From Agrobacterium vitis (GTDB taxonomy: Bacteria; Pseudomonadota; Alphaproteobacteria; Rhizobiales; Rhizobiaceae), in contig NZ_AP023273.1 of NCBI RefSeq assembly GCF_013426735.1, forward strand, positions 744,001 through 808,000: a stretch of 64,000 bases of DNA, in the 5' to 3' direction. Shown here piece by piece: positions 8,677 through 17,406 of this stretch (positions are counted from its first letter, which is position 1; each line of letters starts with the position of its first letter). The position numbers and the translations under genes are program-made. Under the pieces are notes generated by a model. That model searched no databases. It saw only the letters and a program-made list of their open reading frames with translations, and was not told the DNA's origin.

Positions 8677-8688
8677 TATAAAAGTGCC

Positions 8689-9681
8689 TCAGGCGGAAGC
8701 AAGCGCCACTTCGGCTTCTTTCAACTTGCGCTTTTCCGCATATTTCTGGGCAATCACCGCGCAGGCCATCAGCTGGATCTGATGAAACAGCATCAACGGC
8801 ATGACGATGGCGCCAATGCTTTGCCCGGCAAAGATCGCGCTGGCCATCGGCACGCCGGAGGCCAGGCTTTTCTTTGAGCCACAAAAGGTGATGGCGATTT
8901 CATCCTCCTTGGAAAAACCGAGCAACCGGCTGCCGAAGGTAGTGATGATCAGCGCCAACGCCAGCAGGACGATATCGACCACCACGACCGCGCCGATATC
9001 GGCCAGCGAGAAATGCTTCCAGATCCCCTCGATGACCGCCTCGCTGAAGGCGGCATAAACAACCATCAGGATCGAGCCGCGATCAATTGGCGACAGCAAG
9101 GATTTGCGCGCCCTGACCCAATTGCCGATAAAGGGTTGCAGCAACTGCCCCACAATGAACGGAAGCAGCAGTTGCACGAAGATTTGCAAGACAGCGTCGA
9201 GCGAAATCCCCCCATGGCCACCGGCCGATAGCAGCAGCCCGCAGAGCAGGGGGGTGAGGATCATGCCGAAAATATTCGAGGCCGAGGCTGAACAGATCGC
9301 CGCTGGTACATTGCCGCCTGCCATGGAGGTAAAGGCAATCGACGACTGGACGGTCGATGGCAGGACACAGATATAAAGAATGCCAAGATAAAGCGAAGAC
9401 GGCAGGAAACCCTGCACGAAAAATCCCAGCCCGAGGCCGAGCAAAGGAAAGATCACGAAGGTCACGGCCAGGATCGACAGATGCAAGCGCCAATGCAACA
9501 TGCCAGCAATCACGACATCGCGCGACAGGCGGGCGCCATGCAGAAAAAACAGCGCCGCAATCGCAACTTTCGTTGCCCAGCCGAAATAAACCGCCGGCTG
9601 CCCGCTGATCGGCAAGACTGAAGCCAGAGCCACTGTAAGCACAAGCATCAGGGTGAATTTATCGGGTAAAAACCGCGTCAT
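8689..9681 (-). CDS. Bile acid:sodium symporter (SBF/YfeH) family transporter
   Basis: Polytopic inner-membrane protein, 330 aa, of the SBF superfamily. Nine to ten hydrophobic segments span almost the whole length, and the family signature is recognisable around LPSTVQSSIAFTSMAGGN (near residue 108). The C-terminal segment GSKKSLASGVPMA fits the conserved crossover region of YfeH-type members. Bacterial members move organic anions with sodium; bile acid itself is unlikely here. It stands alone between the idonate cluster and a 404-nt gap. Confidence 0.88.
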   Translation of the reverse strand: MTRFLPDKFTLMLVLTVALASVLPISGQPAVYFGWATKVAIAALFFLHGARLSRDVVIAGMLHWRLHLSILAVTFVIFPLLGLGLGFFVQGFLPSSLYLGILYICVLPSTVQSSIAFTSMAGGNVPAAICSASASNIFGMILTPLLCGLLLSAGGHGGISLDAVLQIFVQLLLPFIVGQLLQPFIGNWVRARKSLLSPIDRGSILMVVYAAFSEAVIEGIWKHFSLADIGAVVVVDIVLLALALIITTFGSRLLGFSKEDEIAITFCGSKKSLASGVPMASAIFAGQSIGAIVMPLMLFHQIQLMACAVIAQKYAEKRKLKEAEVALASA

Positions 9682-10085
9682 GATCGCCGCTCATCCATTC
9701 TTCACTGACAACGCGAGGGCAATGGCGCCTCTTGGCAATTGTCATATGTCAACTATTTCATGCATTAGGGAGTAGGCCATTCATCTCAACGATGCAAACC
9801 CCACTGGTGCACACCTGCCATCACTTTTCAGCGTTTCAAACAAATCCGGTCCTGCGTCCGGCTCGTTTTCTGAAGGCGTATCAAAGGGATCAAAGGCTTG
9901 AACTATTCGCAAACACAATACCTCACCCAGGTTCAACGCAGCGTGACAGCCCCAAGAGGAACAAATGCCGTGAAGTGATGTTGATAGCAGCAACGCATAA
10001 TTGCCGCATAGAAAGCGCAACAAGCAAACAGTCCAGAACCATCACCTGGAGAGGAGCCTCATGAGGCAAGGGAAAACGTCATGCA
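9682..10085. other. Intergenic region without a recognisable gene
   Basis: The six-frame reading shows only short frames without ribosome-binding sites. The one point of note is GGAGAGGAG shortly before an ATG at about 10063 that opens a 15-codon frame ending just inside the next gene; it could be a leader peptide, but nothing supports translation. No RNA gene or repeat was recognised. Confidence 0.6.
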
Positions 10086-10679
10086 ATGCGCCGGACCGGA
10101 AACTCTAGAAAGCGGGAACACATTGCCGTGACCACACAGGCTCTTGCAGATACGGACTGGCTGACCCAATGGCAACAGCATGGCACAACGGGCGAAGAAG
10201 CAATTGCCAGGTTTCTCCAACTGCCTGCCCTTGAAGTCGATGACATGATCGGCATGTGGGTCGGGCAGGAGTTAGCGACAAATCATCCGATAGATGGCCT
10301 GATGCCGCCTTTCGGTTGGCACGGCAAGAATTTTGTCTCCGCCGACGAAGGTCATCCGCTTATCATGCGCGACCGCTTCGGTTTCTATCCGTTAAATCCG
10401 TTCTTCATTCCACTGCGGCTTTTGCTGGCATCACCCGGATTGTTCGATAACGCGGTGGGAAGAGCAGCAGTTCGTAATCTGGGACGGTTCTTTGCCTCTG
10501 GCCGGCCAAAAGCAAGGTTAAGGCCCGTCGCACTGGGCGGCACTGTCAGTGCTGCGATGATCTATGACGAAAAGCCGATTATTGACCATTTTCGCCGTAT
10601 CGATGACCGCCGCTGTCTCGGACTGATGGAGCATCGTGATTTCGACAGGCCATTCTTCTTTTTGCTAACCCGCGAGTGA
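10086..10679 (+). CDS. GXWXG / DUF4334 domain protein
   Basis: A 197-aa cytoplasmic protein of unknown function. A GXWXG-type motif (GMWVG, about residue 56) sits in the N-terminal half. The C-terminal half fits DUF4334: RPVALGGTVSAAMIYDEKPIIDHFRRID, then RCLGLMEHRD and a hydrophobic end. These two domains normally occur together at about this length, so the gene appears intact. The start is uncertain: no strong ribosome-binding site precedes 10086, and a GTG at 10128 would give a shorter protein closer to the family's usual start. No operon partner. Confidence 0.8.
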   Translation: MRRTGNSRKREHIAVTTQALADTDWLTQWQQHGTTGEEAIARFLQLPALEVDDMIGMWVGQELATNHPIDGLMPPFGWHGKNFVSADEGHPLIMRDRFGFYPLNPFFIPLRLLLASPGLFDNAVGRAAVRNLGRFFASGRPKARLRPVALGGTVSAAMIYDEKPIIDHFRRIDDRRCLGLMEHRDFDRPFFFLLTRE

Positions 10680-10756
10680 CTTATGCTGTTGCTGCGCCCG
10701 TCGGCGTTGACAGATGTCAACCTGTCAACTTTTGGCCAACCGCCATCATGCGATGA

Positions 10757-11098
10757 TCAGTTGTCGTTATTTCCCGTCCCACCAATCGTGCTGGACGTTG
10801 CCATTGACACTGGATCACTGGCAGGAAAGGTATCTTCCAGCGCATCGTTGAGATCACGGTCGCCCTCGTCCCGCCGGGCTTGGTCGGCGTGACGTGTACC
10901 GCCCTCAACAACCTCTTTCGTGCTGATTTCCTTCAGCAGGGACCTGGCTGCTTCCGGCGCATTTTCGCGTGTCAGAGACCGTCCTTCGCTTTGTTTCAGT
11001 TGGACGGAGACCACATCGCCACTGTCGGAAACGAACTCGACATTGTATCCAGACCGTCCGCCCTTTTCAGGATGCACCAAGGTGCCAATCAATTCCAT
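10757..11098 (-). CDS. Small hypothetical protein with DTFPASDP tail motif
   Basis: A 113-aa acidic soluble protein. The N-terminal half (MELIGTLVHPEKGG, then YNVEFVSDSGDVVSVQL) is beta-rich. The C-terminal half ends with ALEDTFPASDPVSM, a short motif that recurs in small rhizobial and other alphaproteobacterial stress-type proteins. The start at 11098 is set by AAGGAGAAGG about 5 nt upstream; the longer frame to 11164 lacks a site. Function unknown. It lies alone, convergent with the DUF4334 gene. Confidence 0.75.
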   Translation of the reverse strand: MELIGTLVHPEKGGRSGYNVEFVSDSGDVVSVQLKQSEGRSLTRENAPEAARSLLKEISTKEVVEGGTRHADQARRDEGDRDLNDALEDTFPASDPVSMATSSTIGGTGNNDN

Positions 11099-11342
11099 TG
11101 CCTTCTCCTTTGTCGCGCTGTCTTTTCTTTGTATTTGACGCTCAGGTCGAAAACAGATGGGCAAGGGTTATTGTTCCTGAAAAAGCGATAATTCCTTGTC
11201 TGCCAAGGGCGTTGATGGATGGTTCCTTTATCCCATTCTGCCTATCCGCAAGTCAGCGATGAAAATTTCACGAAACGACCATTGCGCGGGGAACAGAAAC
11301 GGCCGATTTCACGTTAGAGGGGTGGTCAATGGGAGATAGACG

Positions 11343-11660
11343 ATGAAGCCATCCGACAAAGAGTGGATCGAAAAACGAGCCTATAGCCTTTGGGAAGAAG
11401 AGGGCAAGCCACACGGGAAGGACGATGCCCATTGGCAGCAGGCGCATCGCGAATTTCAAGAACTTTCGCAATCCGCGCAAAAGGCCAAGGCAGGCGCTCT
11501 GAAACGCGCGAGCCAAGCCGCGAACACCAAAACTGCGAAAGCCCCAATTCACAAGGAACAGGCTGCCAAGACCAGACAAAGCCCAGAAGCTGAGATGGCC
11601 GATGCGCCACAAGATCCAAAGCCTGCCGCAGCGACGAAACGCAAGCGAAAGATAATCTGA
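11343..11660 (+). CDS. DUF2934 domain protein
   Basis: A 105-aa protein. Residues 5-40 fit DUF2934 (EWIEKRAYSLWEEEGKP then HWQQAHREF), and the rest is a lysine- and alanine-rich, probably disordered basic tail (ending KRKRKII) that may bind nucleic acid or a partner. Its TGA overlaps the ATG of glgA (TGATG at 11658-11662), so the two are translationally coupled. DUF2934 genes often lie beside glycogen and trehalose metabolism genes in rhizobia; the function is not known. Confidence 0.8.
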   Translation: MKPSDKEWIEKRAYSLWEEEGKPHGKDDAHWQQAHREFQELSQSAQKAKAGALKRASQAANTKTAKAPIHKEQAAKTRQSPEAEMADAPQDPKPAAATKRKRKII

Positions 11661-13237
11661 TGGCACCTGTTTTTTCAGACCGGCAGGACATGGCGACCGC
11701 TGCGGCTGGAATCCGCTGCCTTCCGCAACGCATGCAGAAAGGCAATGTCATCGATCAGAGTCTGCGATCGCTCTCCGTCACCTCGGAAATTTTTCCACTC
11801 GTTAAAACTGGCGGTCTCGGCGATGTGACGGGCGCTCTGCCAAAGGCGCTCGCCAATTTTGGTGTAGCCACCCGAACACTGATTCCAGGCTATAGCAATG
11901 TCCGCAGATTGATCCGGGACCAACCGCCGCTGTTGGTTTTCGAAGACCTTCTTGGCGAATCCGCCGCGCTCTATGCCGCAAGCATTCATGGTCTCGACCT
12001 TTTCATACTCGATGCCCCACAATTGTTCGACCGTCCGGGTGGCCCTTATGTGGACGAGAACGGCCTTGACCATCCCGACAATTGGAAGCGATTTGCGGTC
12101 CTTTCTCTGGCCGCCGCCGAAATTGCCGCTGGCAGCCTGCCAGGCTGGGTTCCCGATGTCGTTCACACTCATGACTGGCAAACCGCTCTGACCTCAGTCT
12201 ATTTGCGGCACATGGATTGCGCGACACCTGTGGTCTTGACCATTCACAATCTGGCCTTCCAGGGCCAGTTCAACGCTGCCCTGCTGCCCTCCATCGGACT
12301 ACCGCCAAGCGTGATGTCCACGGATTGCATGGAGTATTATGGCGATATCAGCTACCTGAAGGGTGGGTTGATGACGTCGAGCATGATCACCGCCGTCAGC
12401 CCGACGTATGCCCGGGAAATCCTTTCGCCACGCTTTGGCATGGGCCTTGAGGGCGTTCTCAGACAGCGCAAGGACAAGCTACGCGGCATCGTCAACGGGA
12501 TCGATCCGGAAATCTGGAACCCGGCCACCGATCCGCATCTATTCACGCGCTTTGACCAGAAAACCATCGGCCTCAAGCGGTTGAACAAGGTGGATTTGCA
12601 AAACCAGTTCGGCCTGGACAATGATGATGGTCCGCTCTTTGCCGCCATTACCCGTATTACATGGCAAAAAGGCATGGATATGCTGGCAGAGGCCGCCAGC
12701 GAGATCATCGACGGCGGCGGTAAGCTGATCGTTCTCGGGCAGGGGGATCGCGCCCTGGAACAGGCGCTGATCGAGACTGCGCAGCGCTTTCCTGGCCGCA
12801 TGGCCGTCAAGATCGGTTATGACGAGGAAACCGCGCATCGCATTCATGGTGGTGCCGATTCCATCATTCAGCCATCGCGTTTCGAACCCTGCGGCCTGAC
12901 ACAGCTTTACGCCCTGCGCTACGGCTGCGTACCCGTGGTGTCACGCACGGGCGGGCTGGCGGAAACCATTATCGATGCCAATGATGCGGCAATGTCGGCC
13001 AAGGCGGCAACCGGCTTCCAGTTCGACCAGATCACCACAGAGGGCCTGCGCCACGCGCTTCGCCGGGCGTTGGACGCCTATGCTGTACCCCGCCATTGGC
13101 GGCGGTTGCAGCTTCAAGCCATGCGGGCGCATTACAGCTGGGAGCGCAGCGCCGAACAATATGCCGCTCTTTATAATGCGGTCACCCATCGCCGTACTCC
13201 GGCGCGGACCAAGCCGGCTCGGAGCCTGCATTCATGA
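11660..13237 (+). CDS. glgA: Glycogen synthase (ADP-glucose), GT5 family
   Basis: Transfers glucose from ADP-glucose to growing alpha-1,4-glucan. At 525 aa it is about 40 aa longer than usual at the N-terminus. The conserved start SLSVTSEIFPLVKTGGLGDV with the ADP-glucose-binding KTGGL falls at residues 49-53. The C-terminal nucleotide-sugar site (EPCGLTQLYALRYG) and the SRTGGLAETI loop are intact. The extended start is kept because it is coupled to the DUF2934 stop; a Met at 11732 is an alternative. The next gene overlaps its stop by ATGA. No glgB, glgC, glgP or glgX lies in the window, so this may be a second synthase outside the main glg operon. Confidence 0.93.
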   Translation: MAPVFSDRQDMATAAAGIRCLPQRMQKGNVIDQSLRSLSVTSEIFPLVKTGGLGDVTGALPKALANFGVATRTLIPGYSNVRRLIRDQPPLLVFEDLLGESAALYAASIHGLDLFILDAPQLFDRPGGPYVDENGLDHPDNWKRFAVLSLAAAEIAAGSLPGWVPDVVHTHDWQTALTSVYLRHMDCATPVVLTIHNLAFQGQFNAALLPSIGLPPSVMSTDCMEYYGDISYLKGGLMTSSMITAVSPTYAREILSPRFGMGLEGVLRQRKDKLRGIVNGIDPEIWNPATDPHLFTRFDQKTIGLKRLNKVDLQNQFGLDNDDGPLFAAITRITWQKGMDMLAEAASEIIDGGGKLIVLGQGDRALEQALIETAQRFPGRMAVKIGYDEETAHRIHGGADSIIQPSRFEPCGLTQLYALRYGCVPVVSRTGGLAETIIDANDAAMSAKAATGFQFDQITTEGLRHALRRALDAYAVPRHWRRLQLQAMRAHYSWERSAEQYAALYNAVTHRRTPARTKPARSLHS

Positions 13238-13512
13238 CGGACGCAACTCCGGAAACAATGCGGGGGCGTATCAACGCCCACCGCGAGTTGCTGATTTCCC
13301 TGCTGACGGCAAGCCTTCAAGGACCTGAGGCCTTCAAGGATTTGATCCGTAGTCTCGAACAGGAGAGCCAGCTTAGCGACGGCCAGGAAGATCCTGGCGC
13401 TGTTCCAAACCGGGCGCTTTCAGAAGCGGTTGCCAAGGCGCGCGAAACCCGCGACATTCTCCAGGCAGCCAAGGCCCGCGCGGCAGACACAAGCACGGAA
13501 CCGCTATCCTGA
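13234..13512 (+). CDS. Small helical hypothetical protein coupled to glgA
   Basis: A 92-aa predicted all-helical, charged protein (INAHRELLISLLTASLQ near residue 14; ALSEAVAKARETRDILQAAKAR near residue 61). Its ATG overlaps the glgA stop as ATGA, which supports real translation. I do not recognise the family. Its place as third gene of a DUF2934-glgA unit suggests a role in glycogen metabolism or its control, but nothing in the sequence shows which. Confidence 0.65.
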   Translation: MTDATPETMRGRINAHRELLISLLTASLQGPEAFKDLIRSLEQESQLSDGQEDPGAVPNRALSEAVAKARETRDILQAAKARAADTSTEPLS

Positions 13513-13572
13513 AGCAGAAGAGCGGCGCTGCAAGTTTCCATCACATAATCACATTTCCTGGGAGAGCAACGG

Positions 13573-13607
13573 CATAAAAGCTTGCTGTTGAGCGCCAAGC
13601 TTTTATG
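13573..13607. promoter_or_regulatory. 12-bp perfect inverted repeat upstream of the amidohydrolase gene
   Basis: CATAAAAGCTTG at 13573-13584 and CAAGCTTTTATG at 13596-13607 are exact inverted copies separated by 11 nt. They end 33 nt before the start of the amidohydrolase gene. There is no T-run, so an operator or leader hairpin is more likely than a terminator. Confidence 0.55.
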
Positions 13608-13639
13608 GTCAGCAGCTGTTTATTGTCAAAGGTGCCCCC

Positions 13640-15076
13640 ATGACCGTTTCCCCCAATACATCCGCCGCACTTTGGTCGATCATCGATACCAAGACGCCTG
13701 ATTTTATCGCCTTGAGCGACCGGATCTGGGGCATGCCGGAAACCTGCTACATGGAAGAATCGTCCGTTGCAGAGCATGTCGCCATGCTGAAGGCCGAAGG
13801 ATTTCGTGTCAGCGAACAATTGGCCGGCATACCCACCGCCGTGATGGGCGAAGCGGGGGAGGGCGGCCCCATCATTGCGTTTCTGGGCGAATATGATGCT
13901 CTTTCCGGGCTCAGCCAGGAAGCGGGCGTCGCTGAACATAAGCCAATTGCCGCAGGCGGCAACGGCCATGGCTGCGGCCATAATCTGCTCGGCTCTGCCG
14001 CTCTCTTGGCGGCCTCGGCCCTGAAAGACTGGTTGAAAGAAAAAGGCTTGCCCGGACGGGTGCGCTATTATGGTTGCCCGGCCGAAGAGGGCGGAGCCGC
14101 CAAGGCCTTTATGGTCAGGGCAGGGGCCTTCGAAGGTGTCGATATAGCCATTAGTTGGCATCCAAACTCCTTCGCTGGCGTGCAGCGCACCACCTCGCTT
14201 GCCAATTCCCGTGTCGATTTCACTTTCCGGGGGAGGGCGGCCCATGCCGGATCAAACCCCGATCTGGGGCGCAGCGCTCTCGATGCGGTCGAGCTTATGA
14301 GCGTCGGCGTCAATTATATGCGCGAACATATGCCATCCGATTGCCGCGTACACGCCGCGATTCTCGATGCGGGCGGCATTTCACCCAATGTCGTCCAGGC
14401 CTATGCCAAGGTTCGCTATCTGATCCGCGCCCCGGAATTGCAAGGCATGAAGACCCTCGTGGAGCGGGTGAAGAAAATTGGCGAGGGTGCGGCATTGATG
14501 ACCGAGACCCGGCTGGAAACACAGGTAATCAGCGCCGTTTCCAACGTGCTGACCAATGGTCCGCTGATGGCGGCCATGCAGGAGGCCTGGGAAGAACTCG
14601 GCCCACCACCCTTCGATGCGGCGGATCGGGCTTTCGCCGAAACAATCCGCGCCGTCTTAACGCCGGAAGAAAAGTCGGCGCCCTGGCGTTTTGAAGGCCT
14701 GCCGGAGCGCGATATCCCGCTTGCCGATTTCATTCTGCCCGCCCATGACCGCACGCCGCTGCTAACCGGGTCAACCGACGTCGGCGATGTCAGCTGGGTG
14801 GTGCCAACCGTCCAGGCCGATGGGCCAACCTGCGCCATCGGCACACCGTTCCACACCTGGCAATTGGTGACGCAGGGGAAAAGTCCGCTGGCTCACAAGG
14901 GCATGGTGGCTGCGGCAAAGGTCATGGCCGCCACAGGCCGCGCCGCCTTCGAAAGCGAACAGTTACGCGAAGCGGCCCTTGCCGATCTGGTCGCCCGTCG
15001 CAAGGGCCAACCCTATCAAAGTCCCTTGCCCGCCGACGCCGAACCGCCAATCGTTGAAATGGGTGGCCGTAAGTAA
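13640..15076 (+). CDS. abgB: M20 family amidohydrolase, AbgB-type
   Basis: Metal-dependent amidase of the p-aminobenzoyl-glutamate hydrolase subunit B type, 478 aa. Metal-site motif GHGCGHN at residues 109-115, catalytic Glu pair in CPAEEGG (149-150), and an inserted dimerisation domain from about residue 190 to 320. The long C-terminal part (PLLTGSTDVGDVSWVVPT) is typical of AbgB rather than of hippurate or indole-acetyl-amino-acid hydrolases. No abgA or abgT is adjacent, so the substrate could be another aromatic amide. It stands alone, preceded by an inverted repeat. Confidence 0.85.
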   Translation: MTVSPNTSAALWSIIDTKTPDFIALSDRIWGMPETCYMEESSVAEHVAMLKAEGFRVSEQLAGIPTAVMGEAGEGGPIIAFLGEYDALSGLSQEAGVAEHKPIAAGGNGHGCGHNLLGSAALLAASALKDWLKEKGLPGRVRYYGCPAEEGGAAKAFMVRAGAFEGVDIAISWHPNSFAGVQRTTSLANSRVDFTFRGRAAHAGSNPDLGRSALDAVELMSVGVNYMREHMPSDCRVHAAILDAGGISPNVVQAYAKVRYLIRAPELQGMKTLVERVKKIGEGAALMTETRLETQVISAVSNVLTNGPLMAAMQEAWEELGPPPFDAADRAFAETIRAVLTPEEKSAPWRFEGLPERDIPLADFILPAHDRTPLLTGSTDVGDVSWVVPTVQADGPTCAIGTPFHTWQLVTQGKSPLAHKGMVAAAKVMAATGRAAFESEQLREAALADLVARRKGQPYQSPLPADAEPPIVEMGGRK

Positions 15077-15133
15077 GAAGCCATATCCAAGGTTACTTTC
15101 AACGGTCTGCGTCCTTAACACCTAAAGCTTGTC

Positions 15134-15174
15134 CGGATTTGTTCGGCTTGGCACCAAGCCAACCAAACAAATCC
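15134..15174. terminator. Long imperfect hairpin after the amidohydrolase gene
   Basis: GGATTTGTTCGGCTTGG faces CCAAGCC and AACAAATCC across a 3-nt loop: two paired blocks of 7 and 9 bp with a small internal asymmetry. It is placed between the abgB stop and the promoter of the B12 riboswitch transcript. No clear T-run. Confidence 0.5.
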
Positions 15175-15186
15175 ACGCTCTTTAGC

Positions 15187-15213
15187 TTGACCCATTTTAC
15201 GTAACGTTATAAC
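15187..15213 (+). promoter_or_regulatory. Possible promoter for the riboswitch transcript
   Basis: TTGACC at 15187-15192 and TATAAC at 15208-15213 have a short 15-nt spacer, about 70 nt before the conserved riboswitch core. The hexamers are good, the spacing is suboptimal. Confidence 0.4.
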
Positions 15214-15283
15214 AAAACCTAATTATCGATATAGTTTGAAAACAGACTTGTGCGGAACCGCAACCCATGTCAGTGATAGATCC

Positions 15284-15470
15284 AAATGGTGCTGTAGCCT
15301 TGCAAAGAAGGCTGCGGCTGAAAAGGGAATACGGTGAGGCTTACCCAAAAGGGACCGAAACCGTGGCTGCCCCCGCAACTGTGAGCGGCGAGTGGGCCTG
15401 CACGATGCCACTGGCGATAAGCCGGGAAGGCGCAGGCCAACAGCGACCCGCAAGCCAGGAGACCTGCCAT
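15284..15470 (+). ncRNA. Cobalamin (adenosylcobalamin) riboswitch
   Basis: Leader RNA that senses vitamin B12 derivatives. The conserved elements are present in order: GGTGC near 15286, GGGAATACGGTGAG near 15342, CCCCCGCAACTGTGAGCGG near 15370, the L5 loop GCCACTG (15407-15413), GGGAAGG (15424-15430) and the B12-box end GCAAGCCAGGAGACCTGCC (15449-15468). It lies directly upstream of the B12 ABC transporter genes, the usual target. A 150-nt linker separates it from the first gene, where a hairpin overlaps the start codon. Confidence 0.95.
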
Positions 15471-15606
15471 TTAGATGTTCAACCGCAACGGACGGGGTGT
15501 TCCGATGGCAGCGATAAGACTTCAGGTCCGCCGAGAGGCGTGGCCATTCGTTCCTTTTTCAGACGATCCGGCCCGAGGCGCGGCACGCCTGATGTCCGGT
15601 CAACCG

Positions 15607-15622
15607 ATGCAGGCTCCTGCAT
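15607..15622 (+). promoter_or_regulatory. Start-codon-sequestering hairpin (riboswitch expression platform candidate)
   Basis: ATGCAGGCTCCTGCAT is a 7-bp perfect inverted repeat with a 2-nt centre. It contains the AGG of the ribosome-binding site (15611-15613) and the first two bases of the ATG at 15621. Folding would hide the initiation site, suiting translational control by the upstream riboswitch (inference). Confidence 0.5.
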
Positions 15623-16421
15623 GAGCTGTGACGGTCATGGTGCCTCGCTTGAGGTGAGGGGGCTCAGCTATGGGCCAACTGGCGCGCGATCCCTGATAAA
15701 AAATATCGATTTTACGCTTACCGCTGGTGAGCGCCTGGCCATTCTCGGCCCGAATGGGGCGGGTAAGACAACTCTGCTGCGCTGCCTTTATCGTGCCGTG
15801 CGCCCGGGTGAGGGCAGGGTGCTACTGGACGGGCAGGATGTATGGACAATCGATCCGCGGACGGTCGCCCGCCGGATCGCCGTCGTAGTCCAGGAAATGC
15901 CGGCAGATTTCCCTTTTACCGTCGAAGATATCGTCATGATGGGCCGAATTCCCTGGCAGAAAAGCGCCTGGAAAAGGTCGCAGAGCACCGGAGACGACAA
16001 AGCCAGAGCGCTGCATGCCATGGATCACCTCCATGTCACCGATCTGGCGCGACGTGATTTTGCAACTTTGTCAGGCGGCGAAAAGCAACGCGTTCTCGTC
16101 GCCAGGGCGCTGGCGCAAGACCCGCAATTGCTCATTCTGGATGAGCCATCCAACCATCTCGATATTCGCAACCAGTTGGAAATTCTCGATCTGTTGCGTG
16201 GTCTCGGCATTACCATCGTCACCACACTGCATGACATCAATCTTGCCGCAGGTTTTGCCACAAGAGCAATCATTCTGAAGGATGGACAGATGATTGCCGA
16301 GGGCTGTCCGCGCGATGTCCTGACCGCAGACCATCTGTCCGCAGCCTTCACCGTTCAAACCCATGTCCACAGCCTAGATGGCGGCGCCACCCGCAATTTT
16401 TCCTTCGCGCTCAGTGCCTGA
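15621..16421 (+). CDS. Vitamin B12 ABC transporter ATP-binding protein (BtuD-like)
   Basis: ATPase of a FecCD/BtuCD-type importer, 266 aa. Walker A GPNGAGKT at residues 43-50, signature LSGGEKQRVLVARAL, Walker B LLILDEPSNHLD and the switch histidine in TLHDINLA are all intact. An open frame continues upstream into the riboswitch, but that part is RNA, not protein; the ATG at 15621 is the first start that gives a normal ABC N-terminus. The cobalamin riboswitch is the best evidence for substrate. It is followed 22 nt later by the binding-protein gene. Confidence 0.88.
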   Translation: MSCDGHGASLEVRGLSYGPTGARSLIKNIDFTLTAGERLAILGPNGAGKTTLLRCLYRAVRPGEGRVLLDGQDVWTIDPRTVARRIAVVVQEMPADFPFTVEDIVMMGRIPWQKSAWKRSQSTGDDKARALHAMDHLHVTDLARRDFATLSGGEKQRVLVARALAQDPQLLILDEPSNHLDIRNQLEILDLLRGLGITIVTTLHDINLAAGFATRAIILKDGQMIAEGCPRDVLTADHLSAAFTVQTHVHSLDGGATRNFSFALSA

Positions 16422-16443
16422 TCCGCAACCCATTGGACCATAC

Positions 16444-17403
16444 ATGAAAAACGCTCTTCTCATTTTCACACTTTCAACCTTTCTTGCCGCAGTCAGCCTC
16501 ACCGCAGCCACAGCGGAACCCGTTACCGTCAAGAGCTGTAACCGTGAGGTTACCTTTGATACAGCCCCGCAACGCGCCGTCTCCAATGACGTCAACCTGA
16601 CCGAAATGATGCTGGCGCTGAAATTGCAGGATCATATGGTCGGCTATACCGGGGTTTCCGGCTGGAAGACACTGGACGAAAAGCTGCGCGAGGGTGTCCG
16701 CCAAATGCCGGAACTGTCGCCGAAATATCCGAGCAAGGAAGTCCTGCTCAATGCCAATGCGGATTTCTATTTCGCCGGCTGGAACTATGGCATGAAGGTC
16801 GGCGGCGAGGTGACACCGGACACCCTCAGCCCGTTGGGCATCAAGGTCTATGAACTGACGGAAAGCTGCATTCACATCATGGCCAAGGCCAAGCCGACCA
16901 TGGACGATATGTTCATCGACCTCATCAACTTGGGCCGGATATTCCGGGTCGAAGACAGGGCAGAGGCATTGGTTGCCGGCTATCGCCAGCAATTGGCAAA
17001 AATCCAGGCCAAAATCAGTCCAACAGACAAGCCTGCAACCGTTTTTGTCTATGATTCCGGTGAACAGAAGCCGTTCACATCCGGTCGCTTCGGTATTCCC
17101 ACCGCAATGATCGAGGCGGCTGGCGGCGTCAATATCATGGATGACGTGGAGAAAAGCTGGACGGAGGTGTCCTGGGAACCGGTGATCGAGCGGAATCCGC
17201 AGGTGATCATCATCGTCAACTATGGCGAAGTAACCGCTCAACAGAAGATCGATTACATGAAGCATAACCCGGCCTTCCAGAATATCGACGCCGTGAAAAA
17301 TGATCGTTTCGTTGTGCTTGACTATGTCGAGGCAACCCCAGGACCGCGTAATATCGATGCCATCGCCCGGCTGGCCCAAGCCTTTCATCCGCAAAGTCTG
17401 TAA
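16444..17403 (+). CDS. Periplasmic B12/corrinoid-binding protein (BtuF/FepB-like)
   Basis: Type III periplasmic binding protein for a corrinoid, 319 aa. The ATG at 16444 opens a signal peptide (MKNALLIFTLSTFLAAVSL, cut near ATAEP). The mature part has the two-lobe pattern of the family: PQRAVSNDVNLTEMMLAL at the start, a central helix and a C-terminal lobe (FVVLDYVEATPGPRNIDAIARLAQAF). The longer frame from 16378 is rejected because it adds a non-signal stretch. The substrate is inferred from the riboswitch; iron-siderophore binding is the alternative for this superfamily. Confidence 0.87.
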   Translation: MKNALLIFTLSTFLAAVSLTAATAEPVTVKSCNREVTFDTAPQRAVSNDVNLTEMMLALKLQDHMVGYTGVSGWKTLDEKLREGVRQMPELSPKYPSKEVLLNANADFYFAGWNYGMKVGGEVTPDTLSPLGIKVYELTESCIHIMAKAKPTMDDMFIDLINLGRIFRVEDRAEALVAGYRQQLAKIQAKISPTDKPATVFVYDSGEQKPFTSGRFGIPTAMIEAAGGVNIMDDVEKSWTEVSWEPVIERNPQVIIIVNYGEVTAQQKIDYMKHNPAFQNIDAVKNDRFVVLDYVEATPGPRNIDAIARLAQAFHPQSL

Positions 17404-17406
17404 GCA

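Noticed and set aside
9732..10064. 110-codon plus-strand and 80-codon minus-strand frames in the 9.7-10.1 kb gap
   Set aside because: Overlapping opposite frames without ribosome-binding sites or recognisable domains.
15267..15620. N-terminal extension of the B12 ATPase through the riboswitch
   Set aside because: This part is a conserved RNA; the protein-like sequence begins at the ATG at 15621.
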